DNA of 64,000 nt from Nitrosomonas mobilis. Lineage in GTDB: Bacteria; Pseudomonadota; Gammaproteobacteria; Burkholderiales; Nitrosomonadaceae. Shown piece by piece: positions 27,596 through 37,188 of the stretch. The notes under the pieces were generated by a model, which searched no databases, had not been told where the DNA came from, and saw nothing but the letters and a program-made list of their open reading frames with translations. The DNA is taken from contig NZ_FMWO01000102.1 in the NCBI RefSeq assembly GCF_900103035.1, forward strand, positions 54,203 through 118,202. The letters run 5' to 3'. Numbering within the stretch: position 1 is the first letter of the stretch; each line of letters opens with the position of its first letter. Position numbers and translations under genes: made by a program.

Positions 27596-29540
27596 GCAGG
27601 TTTCACATTCCTTGCTGAACGACATCTTGATCAAGCTCGAGCGCGACATCAATGACAAAAATCTGCAGCATTTCTATACCCGCCTCGGGGCGAACTTCTA
27701 CGCCATCTATTCCCTGTTTCATCAGCTTTATAGCCATCGTCCCGACTTCAAGCAACAGATGGAGCGACTGGTCACCAGCCTCACCTGTGCCTACATCAAG
27801 CGACCGCAACAGCTGCGCAAACTGGATCTGGCACGGGAAAAGGATCACAACTGGTTCCTCAGCCAGAAATGGGTCGGTTACGCGCTCTACTGCAAGGAGT
27901 TTGCCGGTGATCTGACAGGGCTGCAAAAGCATCTGGGTTATCTGCAGGATCTCGGCATCAACCTGCTGCATGTAATGCCGATTCTGGATTGCCCGAAAGG
28001 CAAGAGCGACGGTGGTTATGCCGTTCGCGACTTCAAAAAGATCAACCCGGAAGTTGGCACCATGCGTGACTTGGACGAGCTGGTCGAGAACATGAATAAG
28101 CGCGACATGCTGCTGGTGCTGGATGTGGTGGTCAACCATACCTCCAACGAACATGAATGGGCCGTAAAGGCGCGCAAAGGCGAGAAGGCCTATCAGGACT
28201 ACTACCACGTGTTCGACAACCGCGAATTGCCGGACATGTATGAAGAGACCATGCCTGAGGTCTTTCCAGAAACCTCGCCCGGCAATTTTACCTGGGATGA
28301 GCAGATGGGCAAGTGGGTGATGACGGTTTTCAACGACTACCAGTGGGATCTGAACTACAGCAATCCCACCGTCCTCATCGAGATGGTCGAAATCATCCTG
28401 CACTGGGCTAATCATGGGGCCGACATCATCCGGCTGGATGCTGTCGCCTTTTTATGGAAGAAAATTGGCGGTACCTGTCAGAACGAACGCGAAGCTCACC
28501 TGATCCTGCAACTGATGAAGGACTGCTGTCAGGTCACCGCACCCGGTGTGCTGTTCATCGCCGAGGCCATCGTCGCGCCGGTGGAGGTCATCAAGTATTT
28601 CGGCGAGGATGCCATCAATGCCAAGGAATGCGAGATCGCCTACAATGCCACCTTCATGGCGCTGTTGTGGGACGCCGTTGCCACCAAAAAGGCCGGCTTG
28701 CTCAACCTTGGTATCAGGAGTATTCCGGACAAGCTGGAGCGCGCAACCTGGCTCAATTATGTACGCTGCCATGACGACATCGGTCTAGGATTCGGCGACA
28801 ACGATATCAGGCTGGCGGGTTACGATCCCAAGCTGCACCGAAAATTTCTGGTCGATTACTACACCGGCCAGCACAAGGTTTCGCCTGCACGTGGCGTCGC
28901 ATTCGGTATCAACAAGAAGAGCGGCGATGCCCGCATCGCCGGATCGCTGGCCTCACTAGCCGGGCTGGAATCGGCCATTGAGAACAACGACCCGGTTGCC
29001 ATCCAGGAGTCCATAGACACCATCGTGCTGTTGCACAGCGCGATTATGGCTTTTGGTGGTATTCCACTGCTCTATTATGGCGACGCCATTGGCACCCTGA
29101 ATGACATTTCCTATCTGGAAGATGAATACAAACAGCACGACACCCGCTGGGTTCATCGGCCCAAACTGGACTGGACTAAGGCCGCTCTCAGGAATACGCA
29201 TGGCACTATTGAAAACCGGATTTTCACTCCACTGAAAAAGATGATCGCTGTACGCAAGGAGATTCCCGCCTTTGCCGATCACAATAATCGCGAATTGCTG
29301 GACACGGAAAACCCGCATTTGTTCGTTTTTTCCCGCTTCGACTATATCAACACACAGTCCCGCGTGCTAGTAATCTGCAATTTCGACAATCGCCCGCAAA
29401 ATCTGGACATTACCGGCTTGTGCAAACGCGGCTTTTTCCAGCACGGCAGCGTGCGCGATCACTACAGCGGCAATGAGATCAACGTCGACTACCAGCAGCT
29501 GGAAATCCCTGCACTCGGTTTCTACTGGCTGCAAACCTGA
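27588..29540 (+). CDS. ams: Amylosucrase (GH13_4)
   Basis: Amylosucrase splits sucrose and adds the glucose to an alpha-1,4-glucan, releasing fructose. The 650-residue protein keeps the GH13 regions in amylosucrase form: LLVLDVVVNHTSNEHEW, nucleophile Asp in IIRLDAVAFLWKKIG, acid/base Glu in FIAEAIVAPVEVIKYFG, and YVRCHDDIGLGF. An N-terminal helical domain (residues about 1-85) precedes the barrel, as in known enzymes. ATG 27588 is preferred over the longer frame from 27411 because GGAGG lies 9 bp upstream and the extension reads the SPS strand in another phase. Confidence 0.95.
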   Translation: MYEQVSHSLLNDILIKLERDINDKNLQHFYTRLGANFYAIYSLFHQLYSHRPDFKQQMERLVTSLTCAYIKRPQQLRKLDLAREKDHNWFLSQKWVGYALYCKEFAGDLTGLQKHLGYLQDLGINLLHVMPILDCPKGKSDGGYAVRDFKKINPEVGTMRDLDELVENMNKRDMLLVLDVVVNHTSNEHEWAVKARKGEKAYQDYYHVFDNRELPDMYEETMPEVFPETSPGNFTWDEQMGKWVMTVFNDYQWDLNYSNPTVLIEMVEIILHWANHGADIIRLDAVAFLWKKIGGTCQNEREAHLILQLMKDCCQVTAPGVLFIAEAIVAPVEVIKYFGEDAINAKECEIAYNATFMALLWDAVATKKAGLLNLGIRSIPDKLERATWLNYVRCHDDIGLGFGDNDIRLAGYDPKLHRKFLVDYYTGQHKVSPARGVAFGINKKSGDARIAGSLASLAGLESAIENNDPVAIQESIDTIVLLHSAIMAFGGIPLLYYGDAIGTLNDISYLEDEYKQHDTRWVHRPKLDWTKAALRNTHGTIENRIFTPLKKMIAVRKEIPAFADHNNRELLDTENPHLFVFSRFDYINTQSRVLVICNFDNRPQNLDITGLCKRGFFQHGSVRDHYSGNEINVDYQQLEIPALGFYWLQT

Positions 29541-29900
29541 TTACAACGTAAATACATGATACTTTTTTGATGTCCTTCTTAAAGAAAGGGAATCTCTACG
29601 CTGATCAAGCAATGGTTTCTTGAATCGCTGCGGTCGATTCTTGTTTTACCGAGTGGTCTGACGGCACTGATTTTCTATAGGCCAACAGGCGGTCTCTCCG
29701 CTCTGGCGCGTTGACCACATCGACTATACTGTTTGTTCATAAAATTTCGGCTTTTATGTGCCGAAAACACTTGTATTTTTATGATCAGTTATGGGAGGTT
29801 GATGGAGATTGTAAGCAGGGACAGTACAATGGCATGAGATATATTTTCATGATATTTAACAAAGAATATGTCTTTTGGTCATTGAGTGGAAAATTCATTT
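29541..29900. other. Intergenic region between ams and lpdA, no gene recognised
   Basis: Some 360 bp with no convincing coding sequence. A TTG-started frame at 29711-29935 has no family resemblance. TTTCGGC at 29745-29751 can pair with GCCGAAA at 29760-29766 (8-nt loop), which could help end transcription of either convergent operon, though the following T-run is broken. The stretch 29600-29700 may be decayed mobile DNA, but nothing is identifiable. Confidence 0.5.
29745..29766. terminator. Possible weak bidirectional terminator hairpin
   Basis: A 7-bp stem TTTCGGC/GCCGAAA with loop TTTTATGT stands between the convergent ams and lpdA genes. GTATTTTT follows about 6 bp later on the plus strand. 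The stem is short and the T-run offset, so this is tentative. Confidence 0.25.
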
Positions 29901-31694
29901 CTATTTCTTGCTACCGGGTATATAAAGATCGGTAATTACACCTTCTGCAGTTTCCGCAGCAAACATGATGGTCTCGGATAAGGTGGGATGTGGATGGATT
30001 GTCAAGGCGATGTCCTGCATGTCCGCTCCCATTTCCAGTGCAAGCGTTGCTTCCGCGATCAGCTCCCCGGCATTGACGCCGGTGATGCCTGCTCCGAGTA
30101 TGCGCCGGGTGGTCTTGTCGTATAGCAGTTTGGTCAAACCGGTTTCGCTACCCATCGCGATTGCACGGCCACTGGCCGCCCACGGGAAGCTTGCCTTCTC
30201 ATAGGCAATGCCCTGTTTTTTCGCTTCCGTCTCCGTCAGGCCCATCCAGGCAATTTCTGGGTCGGTATAGGCAACTGAGGGGATGGTGCGGGCATCGAAT
30301 GCCACCTTGTGGCCAGCAATGACCTCCGCTGCAATTTTGCCTTGATGGGAAGCCTTGTGCGCCAGCATTGGCTCGCCAGTGATGTCGCCAATGGCAAAAA
30401 TATGTGCAGCGTTGGTGCGCATCTGTTCATCAACTGTAATGAAGCCGCGCTCATCGACTGCCACACCGGCAGATTCGGCAGCGATCAGCTTGTCATTAGG
30501 GCGGCGACCGATTGCAACCAGGACCATATCGAACCATTGTGCTTCGGGTGCCTGTTCTCCTGAAAATGAGACTTTCAGCCCCTTTTTGCTGGCTTCGATC
30601 TGGCTGACACTGGTATCGAGCCAGATGGCTTCACATGTCTGTTTCAGTTTGCTGACAAGGGGTTTGATAAGATCACTATCCGCGCCGGGGATGAGTTGTG
30701 GTAGCCGTTCGACGATGCTGATCTTTGTTCCCAGCGCCTGGTAGACTGTGGCCATTTCCAGACCAATGATGCCGCCGCCTATTATCAGCATGCGTTTGGG
30801 TAGGGTATGCAGCGCCAGCGCATCGGTGGAGTTGATGATGCGTGGATCCTTGGGCAGGCCGGGAAGTCTGGCTGAGGATGAACCTGCGGCAATTACACAG
30901 TGATCGAACGAAATCGTTTTGATACCATCGGGTGTCTCTACGGTAAGTGCATTGGGGCTGATGAATTTTCCACTGCCCTGAATGACTGTGACCTGACGTT
31001 GTTTTGCAAGCATGGACAGTCCCTGTGCCAGTTTCTTTACTACACCGTCTTTCCAGTGGCGTAATTGTTCAAGATTGATTGCGGGCTGTCCGAATTCTAT
31101 ACCTACTTCCCGTACAGCTTGTGCCTCTGTCAGAATTTTGGCGATGTGCAGCAATGCCTTTGAGGGAATGCAGCCGACATTTAGGCACACGCCTCCCAAT
31201 ACCGGATAGCGTTCGATTAACACGACCTGCTTCCCGAGATCGGCAGCGCGAAAGGCTGCGGTATAGCCACCCGGGCCAGCACCGAGCACGAGTACCTCGG
31301 CATGTAGATTGTCGGGAGGTGCTGGAGAAGATGTTGCTGCCGATACCGACGCTGCTACTTCACGTATTTGATCCGTATTTTCACGGATGTCAGTCGTTGT
31401 GGTTGTTTGTGTTCCAAATCTGGATGCGCTGAGTTGATCGGTTGCTTCAGTCACTTCCAGCGTGGCAATCAATATCCCTTGTGATACTTTGTCACCCGCC
31501 TTGACATGAATCGTTTTGATGGTGCCAGCCTGGGGTGATGGCACTTCCACCGTGGCTTTGTCACTTTCCAGCATCAGCAAGGGAGTATCCACTTCTACCT
31601 GGTCACCAGGTTTTACCAGAATTTCAATGACGGGGACGTCTTCGAAATCGCCGATATCGGGCAGGGTGATTTGAGTCAATTTTGTCATGGTCAT
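29901..31694 (-). CDS. lpdA: Dihydrolipoyl dehydrogenase with N-terminal lipoyl domain
   Basis: The 597-residue protein is a lipoyl-domain/E3 fusion. Residues 1-85 are a biotinyl-lipoyl domain with the modified lysine in [13 protein letters not shown] (Lys46). After a linker, the FAD site [19 protein letters not shown], the redox disulphide [16 protein letters not shown], the NAD site [14 protein letters not shown] and the C-terminal active-site HPHPTLSE complete an E3 subunit. Such fusions usually serve the pyruvate dehydrogenase complex, whose aceE/aceF genes are not in view. It overlaps proA (ATGA). Confidence 0.95.
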   Translation of the reverse strand: MTMTKLTQITLPDIGDFEDVPVIEILVKPGDQVEVDTPLLMLESDKATVEVPSPQAGTIKTIHVKAGDKVSQGILIATLEVTEATDQLSASRFGTQTTTTTDIRENTDQIREVAASVSAATSSPAPPDNLHAEVLVLGAGPGGYTAAFRAADLGKQVVLIERYPVLGGVCLNVGCIPSKALLHIAKILTEAQAVREVGIEFGQPAINLEQLRHWKDGVVKKLAQGLSMLAKQRQVTVIQGSGKFISPNALTVETPDGIKTISFDHCVIAAGSSSARLPGLPKDPRIINSTDALALHTLPKRMLIIGGGIIGLEMATVYQALGTKISIVERLPQLIPGADSDLIKPLVSKLKQTCEAIWLDTSVSQIEASKKGLKVSFSGEQAPEAQWFDMVLVAIGRRPNDKLIAAESAGVAVDERGFITVDEQMRTNAAHIFAIGDITGEPMLAHKASHQGKIAAEVIAGHKVAFDARTIPSVAYTDPEIAWMGLTETEAKKQGIAYEKASFPWAASGRAIAMGSETGLTKLLYDKTTRRILGAGITGVNAGELIAEATLALEMGADMQDIALTIHPHPTLSETIMFAAETAEGVITDLYIPGSKK

Positions 31695-32956
31695 ATTCTG
31701 ATATGTCCGTCGCCGAGGACAATGTATTTTTCACTGGTCAAGCCGTTCAGTCCTACCGGTCCACGTGCGTGCAGTTTATCGGTAGAAATACCAATTTCTG
31801 CTCCCAGACCATATTCGAAGCCGTCAGCAAAACGGGTGGAAGCGTTAACCATGACCGAGCTGGAGTCCACTTCACGCAAAAATTGGCGGGCATGAGCATA
31901 ATTTTCAGTGACGATAGCATCAGTGTGCTGCGAGCCATAGCGGGTAATGTGCTCGATCGCCTGATTGATATCCGCAACAACGCGTATGCTCAGAATCGGA
32001 GCCAGATATTCGGTACGCCAGTCTTCTTCGCTCGCGAGTTTTGTGCCAGAGAGTAACGCGCACGCTGCTTGATCCCCGCGTAACTCTACTTTTTTGCCCT
32101 GTAAGAGCCTGCCAATCACCGGCAGGAACTGCTGAGCGACACCAGCATGGACAAGCAAGGTTTCCAGTGTGTTACATGTACCATATCGTTGTGTTTTGGC
32201 ATTATCGACGATGTGCAGTGCTTTCTCCAGGTCGGCATATACATCGATATAGATATGGCATATACCATCCAGGTGTTTGATGACCGGTACGCGCGCTTCA
32301 TTGGCAATGCGCTCGATCAACCCCTTGCCGCCACGCGGTACGATGATATCGACGTATTCCTGCATGGTAATAAGTTCACCTACCGCCGCCCGATCTGGTG
32401 TATTGATGACTTGCACGGCATGTTCCGGTAATCCCGCAACTTTCAGTCCTTCCTGCACACATGCGGCAATTGCTTGATTGCTCTGCATGGCTTCTGATCC
32501 ACCGCGTAAAATCGCGGCATTACCCGCTTTCAGGCATAAACCGGCAGCATCGGCGGTTACATTGGGCCGTGCTTCATAAATAATGCCAATGACACCGAGC
32601 GGTACCCGCATCCTGCCAACTTGAATGCCGGAAGGACGATAACTCAGATCGGAAATTGCTCCAATCGGATCGGGCAGGGCCGCAATTTGTTCCAGACCAT
32701 CCGCCATGGTAGCGACTCCTTCGGCAGTCAGTGTCAGGCGATCGATCAAAGCTGCGTCCAGCCCTTTGCTTCTAGCCAGGGCGAGATCACTGGTATTGGC
32801 GGCGACCAGGAGCTGTTCATCGCGACGTATGGCAGCAGCCATGACGGTTAACGCCTGATTTTTAGTGGCTGTGCTGGCTTTTGCGGTCATTTGTGCTGCG
32901 GCGCGCGCTGCTTGCCCCAACGCCTGCATCATCGAATGTATGTCTGTGCTGTTCAT
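31691..32956 (-). CDS. proA: Gamma-glutamyl phosphate reductase ProA
   Basis: ProA reduces gamma-glutamyl phosphate to glutamate semialdehyde in proline synthesis. The 421-residue product has the catalytic cysteine in [12 protein letters not shown], the NADP-binding start [33 protein letters not shown], and [13 protein letters not shown]. Its partner kinase gene proB is about 16 kb away behind obgE, so the pathway genes are split here. The stop overlaps lpdA. Confidence 0.96.
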   Translation of the reverse strand: MNSTDIHSMMQALGQAARAAAQMTAKASTATKNQALTVMAAAIRRDEQLLVAANTSDLALARSKGLDAALIDRLTLTAEGVATMADGLEQIAALPDPIGAISDLSYRPSGIQVGRMRVPLGVIGIIYEARPNVTADAAGLCLKAGNAAILRGGSEAMQSNQAIAACVQEGLKVAGLPEHAVQVINTPDRAAVGELITMQEYVDIIVPRGGKGLIERIANEARVPVIKHLDGICHIYIDVYADLEKALHIVDNAKTQRYGTCNTLETLLVHAGVAQQFLPVIGRLLQGKKVELRGDQAACALLSGTKLASEEDWRTEYLAPILSIRVVADINQAIEHITRYGSQHTDAIVTENYAHARQFLREVDSSSVMVNASTRFADGFEYGLGAEIGISTDKLHARGPVGLNGLTSEKYIVLGDGHIRI

Positions 32957-33062
32957 ATTGAGTGGATGTTGATCATATGGATAATACCTGCTCGTTATAT
33001 TACAGAAGGCTGAAAAAACTTATCCGAAGATACGCTCCAGACAGATATTTTCTGTTTTTCTG

Positions 33063-35669
33063 TTAATTCTTAGTTTCGATCTGTACCAGAGGTTCCGAAT
33101 CAGTAGCCTTGGTATCCATGTTGTTTTGCCGAACGCGCGCTTTTCTTGGCGGTGCTGTTATTATCCCGGCAGTAGCGGTGACTTTGTCCGGCGCGGTTTC
33201 AATCATGATCAGACCACTTTTAGAAAGATCCAGATCGTTACACCCGTTATTCCCGGGAGCGACAGATTGAGGAATAATTGCTTGCTGGCGCTTTGGTGTA
33301 ACCGAATCAGATTCGGTTGGTTTGCTATCTATGGCCGGTATTGGAGGGTCTGCCTCAATGATACCGGCAGGAGCAGCCATGATTTCTGGTATCTGCTCGG
33401 TTGAAGGCGATTGGAGTGGATTGTCTTGTACAGCAGCAGCTAACGGAACTTGTGCTGTATGGTTGACCGAATGGTCATCAGATGACTTGTTTGACTGAAA
33501 CGAATCATCCGTGTGCATTGTATTTGTTTCGATAGCATCACTGGGTCGCTCTGAGCGATTCCTGTTTGCACCTCCACGGCGGCGGCGAGAGCGCCCTCGT
33601 CGTTCTTCCGTTTTTATGTCAGTAGATAGTTCAGAGGAAGATAACGCTTCACCTGATTCAGTAATTTCTAAATGGGTTAATGATATCTCGGTTGGAGGAA
33701 TTTGTATTTGATTGCTGGATTTAGCCGGTCTGCGATTGCTCTTTCCAGGGGGTTGCCTTGGGGTAGCATCGTTGTTGATTGGATCATCAAGCAACAATCC
33801 AGATGTCTCTGATGGTGATCTACTCGTAATTGCAGCGTTATTGTTCTCCTGAGATTGATTTGCCGGCAGGAGTTTACTTCGTTTGCTGCGATTACGATCC
33901 CGGCGGTTACGGTTGCGTTCGACGCGGGCATTTTTTTCTTTTTCCTCTTCGGGCGTCAATTCTGATAGAACTTGATTTTGCCCACCACTGGACTTGAACA
34001 AGCTAAAAAATTTATCCAGGAATGACAGTGGTTCGCGGGATTTTTCTTCGCGAAGCGGTGCAGGCTGATCGAGTTTGATGCCCGTAACGGCCGCTTTGGG
34101 CTGTGAGGCTTTGATATCCTGCAAATTTGAAGGAGGTAGTATTTCTTCGGAAATCTTCTCTACCATTTCATAGCTGGCGGGTAATTCTGCTGATTTGAGA
34201 TCCTCGTGTTTCAGCCGATTGATGATGTAGTTAGGGGTTTCCATATGGATATTGGGAACCAGAACGATGCCCACTTTAAGCCTGGCTTCCAGTCGGTATA
34301 TCTCGGAGCGCTTTTCATTCAGCAGAAAGGTGGCGACATCAACCGGTAATTGCACCTGTAGCAGACTGGTATGCTCCTTCATCGCTTCTTCTTGGATGAT
34401 TCGCAGTATATGCAGTGCGGAAGAATCTGTGCCCCGGATATGGCCGGTGCCATGGCAGCGGGAGCAGGGGATGTAGTTTCCTTCTCCCAGCGAGGGTCGC
34501 AGGCGTTGCCGGGAGAGTTCCAGCAGTCCAAATCGGGAGATCTTTCCAACCTGAACGCGCGCACGATCCACGCGCAGTGCTTTTAGAAGCGTTGACTCTA
34601 CTTCCCGCTGATTGCGCGCGACTTCCATATCAATGAAATCGATGACTACCAATCCACCAAGATCGCGCAGGCGCAATTGCCGTGCAACCTCATCTGCTGC
34701 TTCAAGATTGGTATTGAATGCAGTAGCTTCAATATCCGATCCGCGAATTGCTCGTGCGGAATTGACGTCAATCGATACTAACGCCTCAGTGTGATCGATG
34801 ACGATTGAGCCACCAGAGGGTAATGTGACCTGCCGCGAGTAGGCGGTCTCAATTTGGTGCTCGATCTGGAAACGGGAGAACAGTGGTATGTCATCCTGGT
34901 ACAGTTTGAGCCGTTCCACATTGGCCGGCATCACATGTGCCATGAACTGATTGGCCTGCTCGTATATCTCGGGATTGTCAATCAGGATTTCATTGATTTC
35001 GGCGTGGAAGTAATCACGTATTGCACGTATGACGAGGCTGCTTTCCTGATAGATCAGAAAAATTCCACTCTGGCTGTTTGCTGCTTCCTCAATCGCACGC
35101 CAGAGCTGAACGAGGTAATTTAAGTCCCATTGGAGTTCCTCTTCACTACGGCCTATTCCGGCGGTTCGTGCGATCACGCTCATTCCTTTCGGAATATGAA
35201 GATTGGTAATGACCTCGCGTAATTCAGCGCGTTCTTCTGCGCTGATACGCCGCGAGACACCGCCACCTTGAGGATTATTCGGCATCAGAACCAAATAGCG
35301 GCCTGCCAGTGAAATATAGGTCGTGAGTGCCGCACCTTTATTGCCGCGCTCATCTTTGTCAACCTGTACAATAAGTTCCTGTCCTTCGCGTAGCAAATCA
35401 GCAATACGATTACTGGTTGTGCCAGTCGAGTTGCTAAAGCAGGTGGGCGCAATTTCCTTGTAGGGTAAAAATCCATGTCGGCCAGCTCCATAGTCAACAA
35501 AGGCAGCTTCCAGACTGGGTTCCAATCGAGTAATAATTGCTTTATAAATATTGCTTTTGCGTTGTTCCTTGCCAGCGACTTCAATATCAAGATCGATAAG
35601 TCGCTGTCCGTCTACGATCGCGACACGTAACTCTTCCGGTTGGGTCGCGTTGAATAACATTCGTTTCAT
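33063..35669 (-). CDS. rne: Ribonuclease E
   Basis: The 868-residue endonuclease processes rRNA and tRNA and degrades mRNA. N-terminal features are the opening MKRMLFNATQPEELRVAIVDGQRLIDLDIE, an S1 RNA-binding stretch (NIYKAIITRLEPSLEAAFVDYGAGRHGFLP), catalytic aspartates in ALVSIDVNSARA and LVVIDFIDM, and the zinc link CSRCHGTGHIRG. The C-terminal third is disordered, with arginine-rich patches (RNRRDRNRSKRSK and RGRSRRRRGG) of the RNA-binding/degradosome-scaffold kind. It is transcribed away from rluC. Confidence 0.96.
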   Translation of the reverse strand: MKRMLFNATQPEELRVAIVDGQRLIDLDIEVAGKEQRKSNIYKAIITRLEPSLEAAFVDYGAGRHGFLPYKEIAPTCFSNSTGTTSNRIADLLREGQELIVQVDKDERGNKGAALTTYISLAGRYLVLMPNNPQGGGVSRRISAEERAELREVITNLHIPKGMSVIARTAGIGRSEEELQWDLNYLVQLWRAIEEAANSQSGIFLIYQESSLVIRAIRDYFHAEINEILIDNPEIYEQANQFMAHVMPANVERLKLYQDDIPLFSRFQIEHQIETAYSRQVTLPSGGSIVIDHTEALVSIDVNSARAIRGSDIEATAFNTNLEAADEVARQLRLRDLGGLVVIDFIDMEVARNQREVESTLLKALRVDRARVQVGKISRFGLLELSRQRLRPSLGEGNYIPCSRCHGTGHIRGTDSSALHILRIIQEEAMKEHTSLLQVQLPVDVATFLLNEKRSEIYRLEARLKVGIVLVPNIHMETPNYIINRLKHEDLKSAELPASYEMVEKISEEILPPSNLQDIKASQPKAAVTGIKLDQPAPLREEKSREPLSFLDKFFSLFKSSGGQNQVLSELTPEEEKEKNARVERNRNRRDRNRSKRSKLLPANQSQENNNAAITSRSPSETSGLLLDDPINNDATPRQPPGKSNRRPAKSSNQIQIPPTEISLTHLEITESGEALSSSELSTDIKTEERRGRSRRRRGGANRNRSERPSDAIETNTMHTDDSFQSNKSSDDHSVNHTAQVPLAAAVQDNPLQSPSTEQIPEIMAAPAGIIEADPPIPAIDSKPTESDSVTPKRQQAIIPQSVAPGNNGCNDLDLSKSGLIMIETAPDKVTATAGIITAPPRKARVRQNNMDTKATDSEPLVQIETKN

Positions 35670-36138
35670 TTAGTGCCCCCCGCGCTTAGTACATGGGTAG
35701 ACTGTATGTTCACTGTTCGGAGAAGCTGATTGATCAACAGGCTAGGCAAGGATGGTATCCCGATGACGGGCATCTGCTTGGATTTATTGTTTGGGTAAGT
35801 TCCCATCAGGAAGTTAATAGTATCGGTGATGATAAAAAATAACCAGTTTAAGTTGCCGTGAGGCCTGTGATCAATATAACATATTGAATATTTTAAAAAT
35901 ATTGCTTTCATATGGCAGCTAAATTAGCTGCCATATGTTGCCTGAAACCGGGAACTGAAATCTATCTATGTTTTAAGCGCGTAATTTATTTACTATCGCT
36001 ACTTTATGTGGTGAGCGACATTAACCAGACAAAAAACGGTTTGCTTTCAGTATCTGAAAATATAAAAATCGATCCGCAGACATATTCCGAGTGTGTAGTC
36101 ACGACAGGCCTAGAAAGCAAAATCAAAGGAATCCGGGT
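35670..36138. other. Divergent rne/rluC regulatory region with a near-perfect 29-bp palindrome
   Basis: This gap of about 470 bp between the two starts must hold both promoters and the rne leader. At 35909-35937 CATATGGCAGCTA and TAGCTGCCATATG form a 13-bp stem around AAT. There is no convincing coding sequence; apparent small frames here have no family features. Confidence 0.6.
35909..35937. promoter_or_regulatory. Palindrome in the rne 5' region, possible leader hairpin or operator
   Basis: The 29-bp sequence is symmetrical except at its centre. Neither strand has a following T-run, so it is not a standard terminator. It lies 240 bp upstream of the rne start and 200 bp upstream of rluC. 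In E. coli the rne leader is structured and used for autoregulation, so a similar role is a reasonable but unproven reading. Confidence 0.45.
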
Positions 36139-37173
36139 GTGAAAATTACAGGTAAAAGTATCGGCAAAAACCTTAGCGATAACCGGGCAATCAGCAAAGC
36201 CATTATGCCAGATATTATTATGCCAGATCGCGTGGTTATAAAACAGATAGATGAGACAGCGGAAGGGCAGCGAATCGATAATTTTTTGTGCAAACTGCTT
36301 AAGGGTGTACCCAAAAGTCATATTTACCAGTTGCTGCGTAGCGGGCAAGTGCGCGTGAATAGTAAACGCGTGGCCGCCAGTTACCACTTACAGTTGGCTG
36401 ACAAGGTGCGTATTCCTCCTGTTAGCTGTAAAAACAATATATTGCAGACCAGACCAGAGAAAAAATTGTCGAAATTTTCGGTACTGTTTGAGGACGAAAG
36501 CTTATTGGTAGTCAATAAACCTGCAGGTACAGCGGTTCATGGAGGTAGTGGAATCAGCTATGGTGTGATTGAGCAGTTGCGTATTCAGCATCCAGGCTGG
36601 AAATTTCTTGAGCTGGTCCATAGGCTCGACCGCGAAACTTCGGGCGTGCTGTTGCTGGCAAAAAAAAGACAGGCATTGGTTGATTTGCATCAACAGATCC
36701 GTGAAGGCATGGTGCATAAAAGTTATCAAGTGCTAGTGTCTGGGAAGTGGCGTAATTTAATTCAGAATGTTAAATTCCCGCTCAGCAGATACGTGACGGC
36801 GACAGGAGAGCGCCGCGTGGCAGTTGCTACTGAGAAACATGAGCAAGTTAAATCCCAGCAGGCGCATACTATTTTTTGCTTGCAGCAAAACTGGGAAAAA
36901 TTCAGCTTACTGAATGCGGAATTGAAAACAGGGCGCACGCATCAGATCAGAGTGCATCTGGCTCACCTGGGATTTCCAATTGCGGGCGATGATAAATACG
37001 GAGATTTTGAGTTGAACAGGCAGTTACGAAAAAATGGACAGACTGTGTCGCTGAAGCGTATGTTTTTACATGCCGCTAAATTTTCCTGTATACATCCGCT
37101 AACTAAGAAACCTCTGTTGCTGGAAGCGCCTTTGGCAGCTGAATTGCGTTTATTTCTGCTATCGCTTGGCTAG
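36139..37173 (+). CDS. rluC: 23S rRNA pseudouridine synthase RluC
   Basis: RluC makes pseudouridines 955, 2504 and 2580 in 23S rRNA. From GTG 36139 the protein has about 344 residues: an S4 RNA-binding domain (RIDNFLCKLLKGVPKSHIYQLLRSGQVRVNSKRV), then the RluA-type core with catalytic Asp in HRLDRETSGVLLLAKK and the later GRTHQIRVHLAHLGFPIAGDDKYG. AAGGA precedes the GTG by 8-9 bp. The frame extends to 36091 and ATG 36208 is a shorter option. Pairing with rne is common in Proteobacteria. Confidence 0.93.
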   Translation: MKITGKSIGKNLSDNRAISKAIMPDIIMPDRVVIKQIDETAEGQRIDNFLCKLLKGVPKSHIYQLLRSGQVRVNSKRVAASYHLQLADKVRIPPVSCKNNILQTRPEKKLSKFSVLFEDESLLVVNKPAGTAVHGGSGISYGVIEQLRIQHPGWKFLELVHRLDRETSGVLLLAKKRQALVDLHQQIREGMVHKSYQVLVSGKWRNLIQNVKFPLSRYVTATGERRVAVATEKHEQVKSQQAHTIFCLQQNWEKFSLLNAELKTGRTHQIRVHLAHLGFPIAGDDKYGDFELNRQLRKNGQTVSLKRMFLHAAKFSCIHPLTKKPLLLEAPLAAELRLFLLSLG

Positions 37174-37188
37174 CCCTGGAGCTCGGAG

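Noticed and set aside
27603..28415. 270-codon minus-strand frame
   Set aside because: It is antisense to the amylosucrase core and lacks a recognisable domain or ribosome site.
29711..29935. 74-codon frame after amylosucrase
   Set aside because: TTG start, no good ribosome site, no family resemblance; it also runs into the end of lpdA.
35909..35937. Palindrome as an intrinsic terminator
   Set aside because: No T-run follows on either strand and it is upstream of both divergent genes. Kept only as a regulatory candidate.
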